Shown piece after piece: positions 8,615 to 17,943 of a stretch of 64,000 nucleotides of DNA (positions are counted from its first letter, which is position 1; every line of letters starts with the position of its first letter). Location of the stretch: positions 310,001 through 374,000 of the forward strand of contig NZ_JABCSC020000001.1 of assembly GCF_012972705.2 (NCBI RefSeq). Reading direction: 5' to 3'. Position numbers and translations under genes: made by a program. The DNA comes from Uliginosibacterium aquaticum. GTDB taxonomy: Bacteria; Pseudomonadota; Gammaproteobacteria; Burkholderiales; Rhodocyclaceae. The notes under the pieces are model-generated. The model did not search any database. It was not told the DNA's origin and saw only the letters and a list, made by a program, of their open reading frames with translations.

Positions 8615-9667
8615 ATGGCAGCAGCGCCGGAGAAGTCCGCAAGTATAAAGCAAGCCTCGGAGCGCTCCGCGATCCCCGAGCGCCTGCGCGTGCCGGTGCC
8701 GGATTTTCGCAATCTCGGTGCCGTACTGAGGGTGCTGCTGGTCGGCAATGTGCTGATGCTCATTACCGTGCTGATCAGGGCGCCGGCGCTGGGGGAGATT
8801 GGTCAGACCCTGCTGATGATGGCCGGACGGGTTGAACTGCCGCTGATCCTGTTCGCGACGGCCTTGTTCGTGCTTGGCCACTGGTTGAGCCACCTGAACT
8901 GGCGTGACCTCACGCTTACTGTGGCGAGCCTGGCCCTGGCTTCGACCATCTTTTGCCAATCGTGGATCCTGCTGCCGGTGAATGCTGATGGTTATCTGCG
9001 TGGGATGATCTGGGCGCTGGCCAGCTCGATCTGTGTGATGGCCTACTTCCGCTGGCGCCAGATTGCCCAGATGCCGGCGCTGGGGGAAGCGCGGATCCTT
9101 GCGCTGACGGCGCGTATCCGCCCGCATTTCTTCTTCAACTCGATCAATGGCGTGCTAGGCGTGATCCGCTCGGACCCGAAACGAGCCGAGGAAGCACTGG
9201 AATCGATGGCCGAACTGTTCCGCGAGCTGATGCGCGACAGCCGCGAGCTTGTCACCTTGTGTGACGAAATCGAGCTTTGCAACCGCTACCTTGAGCTGGA
9301 GCGCCTGCGTCTGGGCGAGCGCCTGAAAGTGAAGTGGGAGCTTAAACATGCGCCGCTCAACGCCCAGGTTCCACCGCTCATGCTGCAACCCCTTATTGAG
9401 AATGCAGTGTTTCACGGTATAGAACCGAACCCTGAGCCTGGACAGATACTGATCCGCATTGTGCGTCGCGGCAACATGCTCGACATGCGGATCAGCAACC
9501 CCGCCCACAAGGTGGAGCGGCGGGCGACTGGTAACCGGATGGCGATGAACAACATCCGTGAGCGCTTGACCCTGTTTTTTGATCTTGAAGCAACCCTGAC
9601 AACCGAAGAAACCGACGGCGAGTTCAGGGTGCGTGTCCGCATCCCACTACGAAGGGAGGAGAAGTAA
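8615..9667 (+). CDS. algZ: AlgZ/LytS-type sensor histidine kinase
   Basis: A 350-residue membrane kinase of the His_kinase (PF06580) group. Four hydrophobic segments fall in the first 150 residues (about 32-55, 65-90, 105-125 and 130-148). The H-box RIRPHFFFNSINGVLGVI follows, with the predicted phosphorylated His. The N-box is LIENAVFHGIEPN. The stop TAA and the start of the response regulator share one base, so the pair is coupled. In Pseudomonas the homologous AlgZ(FimS)/AlgR pair controls alginate and type IV pili; whether that holds here is unknown. Confidence 0.88.
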   Translation: MAAAPEKSASIKQASERSAIPERLRVPVPDFRNLGAVLRVLLVGNVLMLITVLIRAPALGEIGQTLLMMAGRVELPLILFATALFVLGHWLSHLNWRDLTLTVASLALASTIFCQSWILLPVNADGYLRGMIWALASSICVMAYFRWRQIAQMPALGEARILALTARIRPHFFFNSINGVLGVIRSDPKRAEEALESMAELFRELMRDSRELVTLCDEIELCNRYLELERLRLGERLKVKWELKHAPLNAQVPPLMLQPLIENAVFHGIEPNPEPGQILIRIVRRGNMLDMRISNPAHKVERRATGNRMAMNNIRERLTLFFDLEATLTTEETDGEFRVRVRIPLRREEK

Positions 9668-10431
9668 TGGAAGCTGCAGCAACACTGGCCGTACTGATCG
9701 TTGATGACGAAGCCCCGGCTCGCGAGCGCTTGCGCGACCTGCTGGGCGACATTGCCGCAGATCAGCCTACCCGTGTGGCCGGGATGGCCGGCAATGGCCT
9801 GGAAGCGTTGCGCATGCTTGAAACCACTGCGGTGGACGTGATTCTGGTGGATATCCGCATGCCGGCCATGGATGGCATCGAATTCGCCCAGCATGCCAGC
9901 CGCCTCAAGAATCCCCCGCGTCTGATTTTCGTGACGGCCTATGACGAACATGCGGTACAGGCTTTTGAGCTGAATGCCATCGATTATCTGCTCAAGCCGG
10001 TGCGTGCCGAGCGCCTCTCCGCTGCGCTGCAGAAGGCCCGCCAGGCTACTCCGGTGAGTCGCGAGAATATCGACACGATCGCTGAGCCGCGTCGCCACCT
10101 GACCTGCAGCGAGCGCGGCAAGATCCATCTGATTCCGATCTCGGATGTGCTCTACCTGAAGGCGGAGCTCAAATATGTGACCTCCCGCACGGTGGCGCGC
10201 GAGTTCCTGCTCGAAGAGTCGCTGGTGCAACTGGAGCAGGAGTTTCCGGATCGCTTCGTGCGTATTCACCGCAATTGCCTGGTGTCGCGTGAGGCGGTGG
10301 TTGGCTTCGAGCGCTCGGTGGGTGAGGATGGGGGCGAAGGCTACTGGAGCGTGCGTCTCAATGGCCTCGCCGAACTGCTGCCAATCAGCCGTCGCCAGTG
10401 GGCCAACGTGCGGGCTGTGTTGGGCGATTGA
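9667..10431 (+). CDS. algR: LytTR-family response regulator (AlgR-like)
   Basis: A 254-residue regulator. The receiver domain has LIVDDEAPARE at the N-terminus, the phospho-acceptor Asp62 in ILVDIRMPAMDG, and Lys in YLLKPVR. A LytTR DNA-binding domain runs from about 145 to 250, with HLIPISDVLYLKAELKYV and RFVRIHRNCLVS. It is coupled to the kinase by a one-base overlap. A strong terminator follows 17 bases after the stop. Its targets are not visible here. Confidence 0.9.
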   Translation: MEAAATLAVLIVDDEAPARERLRDLLGDIAADQPTRVAGMAGNGLEALRMLETTAVDVILVDIRMPAMDGIEFAQHASRLKNPPRLIFVTAYDEHAVQAFELNAIDYLLKPVRAERLSAALQKARQATPVSRENIDTIAEPRRHLTCSERGKIHLIPISDVLYLKAELKYVTSRTVAREFLLEESLVQLEQEFPDRFVRIHRNCLVSREAVVGFERSVGEDGGEGYWSVRLNGLAELLPISRRQWANVRAVLGD

Positions 10432-10447
10432 AGGCTGCGTGCCTGTC

Positions 10448-10484
10448 AACGAAAACGCCGGCAGCCGCCGGCGTTTTCGTTTCC
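10448..10484 (+). terminator. Strong Rho-independent terminator
   Basis: AACGAAAACGCCGGC, a short loop and GCCGGCGTTTTCGTT form a 15-bp stem with A-rich and T-rich flanks. It lies between the convergent algR and TfoX-N genes and probably serves both. Confidence 0.9.
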
Positions 10485-10496
10485 GCCCGAGAGGAG

Positions 10497-10832
10497 TCAG
10501 GGCTTGCGCGCGCGCAGGGCCGCCGCCAGCGCGCTGCGCGCCCACGGGCGCATCAGCTCGGGCGAGTCCAGGGCTTCGTCCGGGGCACGGTGGTAGCCCA
10601 GCTGCACGATCTTGCCGCGCGCCTCATAGCGGAATGCTTCCAGTGCCTCGCGCTCGAACTCGGCGCGGTTCTCTGCATCGGTTTTGAGATAGAGCTGATC
10701 GTCGATGACGATGGCAAAGAAATGCTCGTCACAGTAGAGGCCTGCACCGCCGAACATGCGTTTGCTGCGGATGCGGCCGAGCGGAGCGAGAAGTTCGCAG
10801 ATGAAGGCCAGATAGTCGGCGGAGATGGGCAT
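10497..10832 (-). CDS. TfoX N-terminal domain protein
   Basis: A 111-residue single-domain protein. The TfoX-N pattern is seen in FICELLAPLGRIRSKRMFGGAGLYCDEHFFAIV, cited here by its key words KRMFGG and GLYCD, followed by DQLYLKTD and FRYEARGK. Full-length TfoX/Sxy regulates competence genes in gammaproteobacteria, but stand-alone N-domain proteins like this are common and mostly uncharacterised. It has no DNA-binding domain that I can see. It is convergent with algR. Confidence 0.85.
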   Translation of the reverse strand: MPISADYLAFICELLAPLGRIRSKRMFGGAGLYCDEHFFAIVIDDQLYLKTDAENRAEFEREALEAFRYEARGKIVQLGYHRAPDEALDSPELMRPWARSALAAALRARKP

Positions 10833-10980
10833 GGCTGCTAAATCCCGGCAGGCAAAAAAGTAATCTTATCCGCTGCCGGCTGGCCGTGCAGGTGAGGCTG
10901 CCGGGCAGGGCAGAACGCTTGGTCTAAAGTAGAGAGGCCGTTCGCTGCGGCATCCTCCAACTCTCGATAAGGACAGCATC

Positions 10981-11526
10981 ATGGCATTCAAACTTGTGGG
11001 TATTTCGGGCAGCCTGCGCAAGGCTTCGTGCAACAGCGGCCTGTTACGCGCGGCGCAGGAGGCCTTGCCGGCCGGAGTAACGCTGGAGATTGCCGATCTC
11101 ACGGATGTGCCCTTCTACAACGGCGATCTCACGGAGAAACCGGCGGCGGTTAAGCGTGTGCTGGCACAGATCGGGGCGGCGGATGCGCTACTGTTGGCCT
11201 GTCCTGAATACAACTATTCGGTCGCCCCGGCGCTGAAGAACATTCTCGACTGGGCGTCGCGCGAACCGGACAATGCCTTGCTGGCCGAGAAGGCGGTGGG
11301 CCTGATGGGCGCCGGTGGTGGCATGGGCACTTCCCGTTCGCAATATCACCTGCGTCAGAGCTGCGTGTTCCTGAATCTGCATCCGCTGAACAAGCCCGAG
11401 GTTTTCAGCAATGCCTTTGCTGGCGGCTTCGATGCGGCGGGCAATGTGACTGACCCGAAGATCCGTGAGCAGGTTGCAGGCCTGGTTGAGGCGCTGGTGG
11501 TGTGGGCAGGCAGGATCAAGGCCTGA
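10981..11526 (+). CDS. NAD(P)H-dependent FMN reductase
   Basis: A 181-residue flavodoxin-like reductase. The FMN phosphate loop is GISGSLRKASCNSGL at residues 8-22. PEYNYSVAPALKNILDWASR near residue 78 is the family signature, and GAGGGMGTSRSQ lines the flavin site. Relatives include chromate- and quinone-reducing enzymes (ChrR/YieF type), so a role in oxidative defence is possible. AAGGA lies 7 bases before the ATG. A hairpin follows the stop. Confidence 0.9.
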   Translation: MAFKLVGISGSLRKASCNSGLLRAAQEALPAGVTLEIADLTDVPFYNGDLTEKPAAVKRVLAQIGAADALLLACPEYNYSVAPALKNILDWASREPDNALLAEKAVGLMGAGGGMGTSRSQYHLRQSCVFLNLHPLNKPEVFSNAFAGGFDAAGNVTDPKIREQVAGLVEALVVWAGRIKA

Positions 11527-11558
11527 GCGCACGCGCACCAGGCGCCGCCATGGCACAA

Positions 11559-11587
11559 GGTGAAGCCCGGGTCACCCAGGCTTCACC
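11559..11587. terminator. Hairpin between convergent genes
   Basis: GGTGAAGCC and GGCTTCACC pair across an 11-base loop that itself contains CCCGGGT and ACCC. There is no clear T tract. It sits between the FMN reductase stop and the stop of the facing secreted-protein gene. Confidence 0.55.
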
Positions 11588-11594
11588 GGAGGGC

Positions 11595-12170
11595 TCAGAG
11601 CGATTCCAGTTTGATGGACTCGATCTTCACGCGGGCACCGGATTCGGCGCGCAATTGCAGGAAGGAGCGCGCATCGCCGAGGCTGGCGGTGAACACGTTG
11701 TCTCCGGTCTTCAACTCTTTCACCGGCACACGGGCGATGACAGAGGCTTCGCCATGCGGTGACAGCGTCATCTTGGTGCTGCTGTTGTTCACGTAGATGA
11801 AGAAGTTGTCCTTGCCTTCGACCAGGCTGCTGGCCTCAGTGATCCGCAGCGTGATGCGGTAGGGCTTGCTCAGGTCGATCACGCCTTCGGGGCGGCTGGA
11901 GGCGGAGGATTCCTCTATCTTGCCGGCAGCGCCGGACACTGCGCCGAGGGTGATGCGACCGTTCTCGAGGAGCAGGTTGCCGGCCTCGCTTTTCGGTTCG
12001 CCGAAGGTGATGGCGAAATAGGCTTTGGCCGGATCTCCCGGCAAGGCCTTGAAGGCCGGGGTGAAGATCTGCTCGCCGGTGAAGCGGGTATTGAGCAGGT
12101 CGGCAGAGTGGGCCAGGCCACACAGGCCGAGACCGAGGGCAAGCGCCAGTACGGTTTTACGAAGCTGCAT
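11595..12170 (-). CDS. Secreted protein of unknown function
   Basis: About 191 residues. From the start at 12170 there is a typical signal peptide, MQLRKTVLALALGLGLCGLA then HSADLL, with cleavage likely after HSA. GGAGA lies 7 bases before this ATG, so it is preferred over the in-frame ATG at 12188. The mature part is rich in beta-prone stretches and Ser/Thr, with no Cys. The stretch YRITLRITEASSLVEGKDNF followed by FIYVNNSST looks like a carbohydrate-binding or lyase-associated beta-sandwich. That is only an impression; I do not recognise a family. Confidence 0.7.
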   Translation of the reverse strand: MQLRKTVLALALGLGLCGLAHSADLLNTRFTGEQIFTPAFKALPGDPAKAYFAITFGEPKSEAGNLLLENGRITLGAVSGAAGKIEESSASSRPEGVIDLSKPYRITLRITEASSLVEGKDNFFIYVNNSSTKMTLSPHGEASVIARVPVKELKTGDNVFTASLGDARSFLQLRAESGARVKIESIKLESL

Positions 12171-12455
12171 TACAGAGTCTCCAATCATGTATCAGTTTTG
12201 TAGGCCGACGGACGAGTCATGATCCTGCCCGTGGCGGCTCCGGCGAGGCCGTGACCGGACTTGATGATGGAGGGATTCCCTGCTCTGAAAGGGGCCTTTC
12301 GTAAGGCTTTTGGTGACGTCCAGCGCGGCGAAGATATGCAATTGTGCTGGCTCTGAGATGAGCGGCGCAGCGTGCGGGAGCAACGGTAAAAGACAGGCTG
12401 CGCGCCCCTCTTGGGGGCGTCGCCGCCTGCCGCTTGGTGATGCGGGGTCGGCGCT
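12171..12455. other. Non-coding gap of about 285 bases
   Basis: No convincing gene. It holds the upstream region of the secreted-protein gene at its left. A small plus-strand hairpin, GCCTT-TCGT-AAGGC followed by TTTT, lies at about 12295-12312. GC-rich sequence fills the right part. I looked for c-di-GMP and other riboswitch cores and saw none that I could support. Confidence 0.5.
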
Positions 12456-12743
12456 TCAGCGCGGCGGGGGCGGTTGGCCGCCAGGGCCGCCCTTGGGCAT
12501 GGCGGCCAGCGTGCCATTGAAACTCTGGCAGGTGCCGCTGAAGGTCTGACCTTCCGGCCCGGCAAAGCTGACCTCAGAGCCCTCACTCTTGCCCTTGCAG
12601 GCGGCAATGGCTTCGGGGGGCGGGCCCGGCGGACGGCCAGCGGCGGTACTGGAGGCGGAACTGCTGGCAGCCTGGGTGCCGCTACTGCTCAGCAGGGCAA
12701 TGAGGAGGGCGGGGCCAAGCAAGGCGGGGAAACGACGCAACAC
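12456..12743 (-). CDS. Small secreted Pro/Gly/Ser-rich protein with a Cys pair
   Basis: 95 residues starting at a GTG, preceded by AGGAG with 6-base spacing. The signal peptide is MLRRFPALLGPALLIALLSS with a likely cut after GTQA. The mature protein has a Ser/Ala-rich linker, the phrase PPPEAIAACKGKSEGSEVSF, a second Cys in GTCQSF, and a Pro-rich tail GGQPPPPR. The two Cys could form a periplasmic disulfide. Similar short 'PPEAIAACKGK' proteins occur in other proteobacteria as uncharacterised exported proteins. No function can be given. Confidence 0.7.
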   Translation of the reverse strand: MLRRFPALLGPALLIALLSSSGTQAASSSASSTAAGRPPGPPPEAIAACKGKSEGSEVSFAGPEGQTFSGTCQSFNGTLAAMPKGGPGGQPPPPR

Positions 12744-12850
12744 GGGGATCTCCTGAGCGTGGATGACCCGCTCAGTATTGTCAGTGCGTTTTCGGCAAGC
12801 CAGTGTTTTGACCCCGGCAGCGGATTCTTTGCGGCGCTTTGCACCGGTTT

Positions 12851-14470
12851 TCAGATCCTGAACTGGCGCACGGTGTCCGTGAGCTCGCTCATGTTCTGGC
12901 GGGTCTGGCCGACGAGCTGGTCGAGTCCGCTGGCGTTGTGGCTGGTGGTGACGGCAGACTGGCTGACGCGTTCGATGGCCTGGGCAATGCTGTGCTGGCT
13001 TTGGCGCTGACCATCGAGGGTGGCACTGATGTCACGCATGTTGCCGAGTACGCCGGCGGCAGCGCGAGGGATTTCGGCAACCGCATCGGCCGATTCGGCG
13101 GCGCGGCTGATGCCGGCACTGACGACCTGCACGCTACTATCCACGCTGTTGACCGCGGCTTCGCTGGCATGACGAATGCGTTCGATGAGCTGAAAAATTT
13201 CATCGGTAGAGCGGCTGGTGCGCTCTGCCAGTTTGCGCACTTCATCCGCCACCACGGCAAAGCCGCGCCCCTGTTCGCCGGCGCGGGCTGCTTCGATGGC
13301 GGCATTCAGGGCGAGCAGATTGGTCTGATCGGCAATTGCGCGGATCGCCACGACCACTCCGGAAATTTCGTTGGCATGCTGAGCAAGGCTGCTGATGACG
13401 CTGGAGACTTCGCGCACGCTCTGGCCGATGCCTTCGAGCTGGTGGGCGGTGTCACGCACGCTGTCGGCGCCGCGCTGGGAGAGCTCGCCGGCACTCTGGG
13501 CCGCATGCACCGCATCGCGGGTATTGGTGGCAACGATTTCGATGGCCTCGGCCGCCTCTTCGAAGCCAGCCAAGGCCTGCTGCAACATCTGGCTCTGGTC
13601 GCTGGCGCCGCGCTGGACTTGCTCCGAGAGCTGGTGGGCGGCGTCCATGCCCTGCTGTACCGCGCGTGAGGTGGCATGGGTTTGGCTGATGACCTGGCGC
13701 TGACTGACCAGCATTTGTTGCAAGGCCTGAGCCACGCTGCGCACCTCGCGGCAGCCTGCCTCCTCGATAGGCAGGGTGAGGTCGCTGCTGCGCGCGATTT
13801 CGCTGGCGCTCTGGGCCAGCTGGCGCAATGCCGGCACGCTGCTGCGATGAACGAAAAAGGCAGCACCGCAGAGCAGGAGTATGCCGCTGAGGGCACTGAG
13901 CAGGATGTTGCGTCGGGCGCTATCGGCGGCTTGCTGGGCGAGGGCCGACTGCTCAGCGCTGCTCAGTTCGATGCTGTCGGTAAGGGCGGCGAGCTGGTCT
14001 TCGAGGGCTTCGAAATCGGCGTGAAAGCTGATGAGCCGGCTGTGCTGGGGGTCGTCCTGTGGTTGGGCGAGGAGAGTGGTGGCGCTGGCGAGGTAGCGCT
14101 CCAGTACCGGCCGGGCCTGCTCGGCGATCGTTTGAGCCGCCGACGGCAGTTGTGCGAGATTGGTGCTGAAACCCGATTTGAGCGCCGCCGCGTGTTCGTT
14201 GAAATCCTTGCGTGCCGCCTCCAGTTCGGGGCCGCCGCCGGCGTTGAGAAAGGCCTTGTAGACATCGGCACGGATGGCGTCATGCATCATGTCGACGTCG
14301 CTCTGGGTGCGGGTGAGCTTGCCGCTGTGCTGGATGGCCGCATTGGAGCTGGTCAGTGCCGTGAGGCTGGCCCAGCTGATGGCTGCGGACAGGGTGAGGA
14401 TCAGCATGGCCGTGGCGACCAGGCAGGCGAGCAGGCCGGCCAGAGGGGCGGCAGCAATGGTCTTGTTCAT
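12851..14470 (-). CDS. Methyl-accepting chemotaxis protein
   Basis: A 539-residue chemoreceptor. TM1 is at about 8-33, followed by a helical periplasmic sensor of about 155 residues. TM2 ([19 protein letters not shown]) is near 190-210, then HAMP, then the cytoplasmic signalling hairpin. The hairpin tip contains [20 protein letters not shown] and [18 protein letters not shown], the CheA/CheW contact region. It has no C-terminal pentapeptide for CheR/CheB tethering. A sigma-28-like promoter lies just upstream, so it is probably expressed with the flagellar regulon. The ligand is unknown. Confidence 0.94.
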   Translation of the reverse strand: MNKTIAAAPLAGLLACLVATAMLILTLSAAISWASLTALTSSNAAIQHSGKLTRTQSDVDMMHDAIRADVYKAFLNAGGGPELEAARKDFNEHAAALKSGFSTNLAQLPSAAQTIAEQARPVLERYLASATTLLAQPQDDPQHSRLISFHADFEALEDQLAALTDSIELSSAEQSALAQQAADSARRNILLSALSGILLLCGAAFFVHRSSVPALRQLAQSASEIARSSDLTLPIEEAGCREVRSVAQALQQMLVSQRQVISQTHATSRAVQQGMDAAHQLSEQVQRGASDQSQMLQQALAGFEEAAEAIEIVATNTRDAVHAAQSAGELSQRGADSVRDTAHQLEGIGQSVREVSSVISSLAQHANEISGVVVAIRAIADQTNLLALNAAIEAARAGEQGRGFAVVADEVRKLAERTSRSTDEIFQLIERIRHASEAAVNSVDSSVQVVSAGISRAAESADAVAEIPRAAAGVLGNMRDISATLDGQRQSQHSIAQAIERVSQSAVTTSHNASGLDQLVGQTRQNMSELTDTVRQFRI

Positions 14471-14502
14471 CAGGCGGACCTCACGGTGCGGAGCACAAAG
14501 GT

Positions 14503-14529
14503 ATAACGGCCCGCTGCCGAGCGACTTGA
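14503..14529 (-). promoter_or_regulatory. Sigma-28 (FliA)-like promoter
   Basis: On the minus strand TCAA (14529-14526), a 15-base spacer and GCCGTTAT (14510-14503) compare with the FliA consensus TAAA-N15-GCCGATAA. That is 3 of 4 and 6 of 8 matches at the exact spacing. It is 33 bases upstream of the chemoreceptor ATG. Confidence 0.6.
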
Positions 14530-14557
14530 CCGGCTTGGCGGATGGCAGGGCTGCGCC

Positions 14558-15274
14558 TCAGCTGCATTGCAGCCAGCGCTGGCGTACGCTTTCCTGTAGG
14601 CGTTGCAGGCTGCCATCCTTCTGCATCTGCTGGAGCGCGCTGGCGAGCTGCCCGACGAGCTCGGCGTGCCGCTTGTTGAGGTGGTGGTAGAGGTCGATGC
14701 GGACCAGGCTGCCTTCCTGCATGCGGATGCCCTTGAGGCCTAGCTGCAGGGGGCGACAGGCACTGCCCCGGGTGAGCAGCACGAGGTCCACCCGGCCGGC
14801 CTCGAGCTGGCGGAAGGCCTGGTCGCCATCGGTGGCGTAGAGCACCTGGAAACCGTCCGCCGCGAGTTCCTCAAGTTCCTTGATGCCGCGCACCGTTGAC
14901 AGACGGAAGGGGCGCAGGCTTTCCTTGCCGGTGACGCGCAGGCGCTGGCCACGGCCGTAGGCCACGAAGTCATCCTGGGCGAGAGGGATGGGAACCGGGA
15001 TCAGGGCCGGGTAATTGGACATGCCGGGCGTGGTGCGCATCAGATCACCGTCGATGGCGCCGATGTTGGCCTCGACCAGGCCGCGCTCCAGCGGCATCGG
15101 GGTGATGCGCAGACTGTGGCCGAGGCGGCGGTAGGCTTCGGTGGCGACGCTCTGACTCATGTCCAGCGCCATGTGTGGCCGCCCCGGCGCACTGATGACG
15201 TATTCACGCGCGCTGGCCGTGCTGGTGAGCAGCAGGCAGATCAGGGCAGCGCAGAGTGGGCGGTGAAGACGCAT
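14558..15274 (-). CDS. Periplasmic solute-binding-type protein (SBP_bac_3-like)
   Basis: 238 residues with a clear signal peptide, MRLHRPLCAALICLLLTSTA then SARE. The mature protein follows the amino-acid-binding fold pattern: ITPMPLERGLVEANIGAIDG, a hinge near FVAYGRGQRLRV, DLVLLTRG, and a C-terminal helix LQQMQKDGSLQRLQESV. No ABC permease or ATPase lies beside it. Its neighbours are chemoreceptors, so it may present a ligand to a receptor rather than to a transporter; that is inference. Two other proteins of this broad type occur at 48202-50042 but are only distantly alike. Confidence 0.8.
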   Translation of the reverse strand: MRLHRPLCAALICLLLTSTASAREYVISAPGRPHMALDMSQSVATEAYRRLGHSLRITPMPLERGLVEANIGAIDGDLMRTTPGMSNYPALIPVPIPLAQDDFVAYGRGQRLRVTGKESLRPFRLSTVRGIKELEELAADGFQVLYATDGDQAFRQLEAGRVDLVLLTRGSACRPLQLGLKGIRMQEGSLVRIDLYHHLNKRHAELVGQLASALQQMQKDGSLQRLQESVRQRWLQCS

Positions 15275-15446
15275 GGCAGCACGGGTGGACAGAGCTGCTT
15301 GCAGTCTAGGGTGGGGCTCGCCGGCGTGCGTGGAGCCTGCGCCTCAGGGCGGGGTGGTCGGTGCGGCGGCCAGCGTGGGGGCTGCGTCACGCTAGGGCTG
15401 CCAGCTCACCGGCGCGCTGGTGGGGCCTGAAAATAGGCAAGGCCGT

Positions 15447-15878
15447 TCAAGGCGCTAATCCGCTGGCAGGCGCGGCTGCCTGGACGGCGAGTTCGGCAAG
15501 CTTGCGGTGGGCGGCATGGGTGGCGTGGGGCAGGAGGCTGGTGAGATCGGCAGGATCGAAGCGGGCAGGGTCGATCTTCTGGCCGTTGGCGAATGTGAGC
15601 TCCACCGCGCCCGGTTTTTGATGGCAGATGCCGATCAGGAGCAGGAAGGGCATCGGGTTTCCGATGCGGGGCACCGAGCCGCGCAGGGAATCTCCATTGA
15701 GGACGAGAAAGGGCAGGGCGTTGCTGCTGTGGCGCACCGTCCAGATGTGTTCGCGCTGGTCTGTCTTCGTTTCGAATTTGGTGATCGTGTTCCAGCGTGC
15801 GATCACGGCTTCGGCGGCCGCAATCAGGCTGCGCCAGTCAAGGCTGCTCTTCCACATGAATTCGTTGAGCCCGTTCAT
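15447..15878 (-). CDS. Hypothetical protein in the chemoreceptor cluster
   Basis: 143 residues with no signal peptide or membrane segment. The sequence has SSLDWRSLIAAAEAVIARW, HIWTVRHSSNALPFLVLNG and GNPMPFLLLIGICH, and an acidic-proline stretch KIDPARFDPADLTSLL. A single Cys is present. I do not recognise the family. It starts 14 bases after the stop of the 676-residue chemoreceptor on the same strand, so it is probably cotranscribed. Codon use looks normal. Upstream of its ATG on the minus strand is a recognisable GGAGGCAAAC ribosome site. Confidence 0.65.
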   Translation of the reverse strand: MNGLNEFMWKSSLDWRSLIAAAEAVIARWNTITKFETKTDQREHIWTVRHSSNALPFLVLNGDSLRGSVPRIGNPMPFLLLIGICHQKPGAVELTFANGQKIDPARFDPADLTSLLPHATHAAHRKLAELAVQAAAPASGLAP

Positions 15879-15892
15879 GTTTGCCTCCTGGC

Positions 15893-17923
15893 TTAGACGC
15901 CGTTGCGGATCTGGCGGATCTGGCCAGCCAGCTGGCTGGCCAGCGCATCCAGTGCGCGTGTGGTGATGAGGGTGCCCTGCGCGCTGCCATTGTTGGCTTC
16001 GGCCATCTGGGCAACGCGTTCGATGTTGCGGGCAATGTCGCTACTGGTCGCGCTCTGCTCGCGCAGGGCCGCCGAGATGTCGGCCACTACGCCGACCAGC
16101 CGCGCCGAGGACTGCTGGATGCTGCGCATGGCTTCGCCGGCTTCGCGGGTGAGGCCCACGCCATCGGCTACGCGGGCCACGCCTTGCTGCATGGAGCCAA
16201 CGGCATCGGTGGTGCCGCGCTGGATGGTTTCGATCATGGCCGTGATTTCGAGGGTGGCACGGGCAGTGCGCTCGGCGAGCTTGCGCACTTCGTCGGCCAC
16301 CACGGCGAAGCCACGTCCGGTTTCACCGGCCCGTGCGGCTTCGATGGCGGCATTCAGGGCGAGCAGATTGGTCTGCTCGGCGATCTCTTTGATGGTGCTG
16401 ACGATCACGCTGATGCGCTGCGAGTTTTCAACCAGCTCGTCGATTACCACCGAGGATTGCTGCACCGCCTCGGCGATTCGGCCGATCTCGGCTTCGGTGC
16501 GGGTAGACAGCTGCTCGCCGGCGGCGGAGGCCTTGCCTGAGGCCGCGGCCATGCTTTCGGCGTCTTCGGCAAAGCGTGCGATCTCGTTGATGCCCACCGT
16601 CATCTCTTCCATGGTGGCGGCCATCGCACCGGAGGCTTCGCTCTGGCGTGCGGATTCCTGCGATACGGCCTGGGCGCTGCTGCTCAGTTCGCGGGCCGCG
16701 GTTTCCACTGCGGCGGCGGTACTGGCTACGCGCTGGACAACGCCATCGAGCGATTCGAGCATGGCATTGAAACGCGTGGCGACTTCGCCGAGTTCATCCT
16801 GGGTGGTGTGCTCCAGACGATGGGCAAGGTCACCGGCGGCGGCGCGGCGGGTGCCATCCGTGAGCTGCTCGACGGTATCGCTGACCGCCAGATACATGCT
16901 GATACCGATGTAGGCCAGCAGCAGCACCATGCCCAGCGCCAGCAGGTTGAGCAGCCAGAAACGCGCGGTGAGTGAGAAACTGCGCCAGCCGATGATGCCG
17001 TCGAGCTCGTCGATGACTCCGTCGGCGGCCTTTTCGTCGAAACTGCGCATGGCTTTCAGGCTGGCGCTGGCGAAGTCTTCGGCCTTCATGTCACGCGAGC
17101 CGGCGAGGATGCTGCTGCGCACGCTCTCGGCGAACTGCTGGTTGGCTTCGCTGAGCGCCTTGTGGCCCGCGCTGAGTTGGGCGGCCAGGCCGCTGTCACC
17201 GCGTCCAGCGCGGGCAAGCTGTTCGGCGAGCGTTTCTTGCCCCGCATTGATGGCATCCAGCATGGCACCCATGCGGCGCCATTCGCGGGCGAAGCCTGCT
17301 ACGCCCAGCACCATGACACCGGTGTTCCTGAGCTCGGCGAGCTGATCGCCAAGCGCCGGCAGGGTGATCACTACGGCCTCGGCAAGATAGGCGGCGCGCG
17401 GGTCCGGATCGCGCATCAGGCCGGAGGCATCGGCCAGCTCGCGCAGGAAGGCCTGCTGGGCTTCGATCAGCGGGCGATGGGCCGTGGCGAGCGTGCTGCG
17501 CTCGGGTGGGGTGGCCGGATCGCGGAAGGCCTGCCAGGCGCTGTCCACTTTCTTCCAGGCTTCCGCAAGGCCCAGCTCGGGGGCATCGGCAACGGCCTCG
17601 GCGAGCTCTTTGAGCGCCTGGTCGGCCGCCGTGCGGCGCGCATTGGCGAGTTCCTTGTGTTTGTCGTCGCCTGCTGCGAGCAGGCTCACGCCGACGTAGT
17701 TCTGGGTGGCCAGCAGGGCTGCGCGGGCCTCGTTGTGGATTTCCAGTCCGAGTTCGGCGCGCTGGGTGCTGGTGAGCGCGCTGCGCATCTCGACGGCCAA
17801 CATGAGCATGAAGTAACCCATGGTGACGACAGCGAGGGCGCCAATGAGGCCGAACTTGAGGCGGAAGTCGAGCCGCTTGAGCAGCGCGATAGCCGGGGCG
17901 AGGAGCAGGGTAAGGAATTTCAT
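15893..17923 (-). CDS. Methyl-accepting chemotaxis protein
   Basis: A 676-residue chemoreceptor. TM1 is at about 24-45 ([19 protein letters not shown]). A long helical periplasmic domain of about 270 residues follows, then TM2 ([20 protein letters not shown]), HAMP and the signalling domain. The hairpin tip reads [20 protein letters not shown] plus [18 protein letters not shown]. The ligand domain is larger than the usual four-helix bundle, a size typical of double-bundle sensors such as HBM. It lies 20 bases downstream of its 737-residue paralogue and is likely in the same transcript. Confidence 0.94.
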   Translation of the reverse strand: MKFLTLLLAPAIALLKRLDFRLKFGLIGALAVVTMGYFMLMLAVEMRSALTSTQRAELGLEIHNEARAALLATQNYVGVSLLAAGDDKHKELANARRTAADQALKELAEAVADAPELGLAEAWKKVDSAWQAFRDPATPPERSTLATAHRPLIEAQQAFLRELADASGLMRDPDPRAAYLAEAVVITLPALGDQLAELRNTGVMVLGVAGFAREWRRMGAMLDAINAGQETLAEQLARAGRGDSGLAAQLSAGHKALSEANQQFAESVRSSILAGSRDMKAEDFASASLKAMRSFDEKAADGVIDELDGIIGWRSFSLTARFWLLNLLALGMVLLLAYIGISMYLAVSDTVEQLTDGTRRAAAGDLAHRLEHTTQDELGEVATRFNAMLESLDGVVQRVASTAAAVETAARELSSSAQAVSQESARQSEASGAMAATMEEMTVGINEIARFAEDAESMAAASGKASAAGEQLSTRTEAEIGRIAEAVQQSSVVIDELVENSQRISVIVSTIKEIAEQTNLLALNAAIEAARAGETGRGFAVVADEVRKLAERTARATLEITAMIETIQRGTTDAVGSMQQGVARVADGVGLTREAGEAMRSIQQSSARLVGVVADISAALREQSATSSDIARNIERVAQMAEANNGSAQGTLITTRALDALASQLAGQIRQIRNGV

Positions 17924-17943
17924 GGTGGCGTTCCTGGGCGTGC

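Noticed and set aside
12171-12455. Possible riboswitch (c-di-GMP type) before the secreted-protein gene
   Set aside because: GC-rich hairpins are present, but the conserved core nucleotides of known classes could not be found on either strand.
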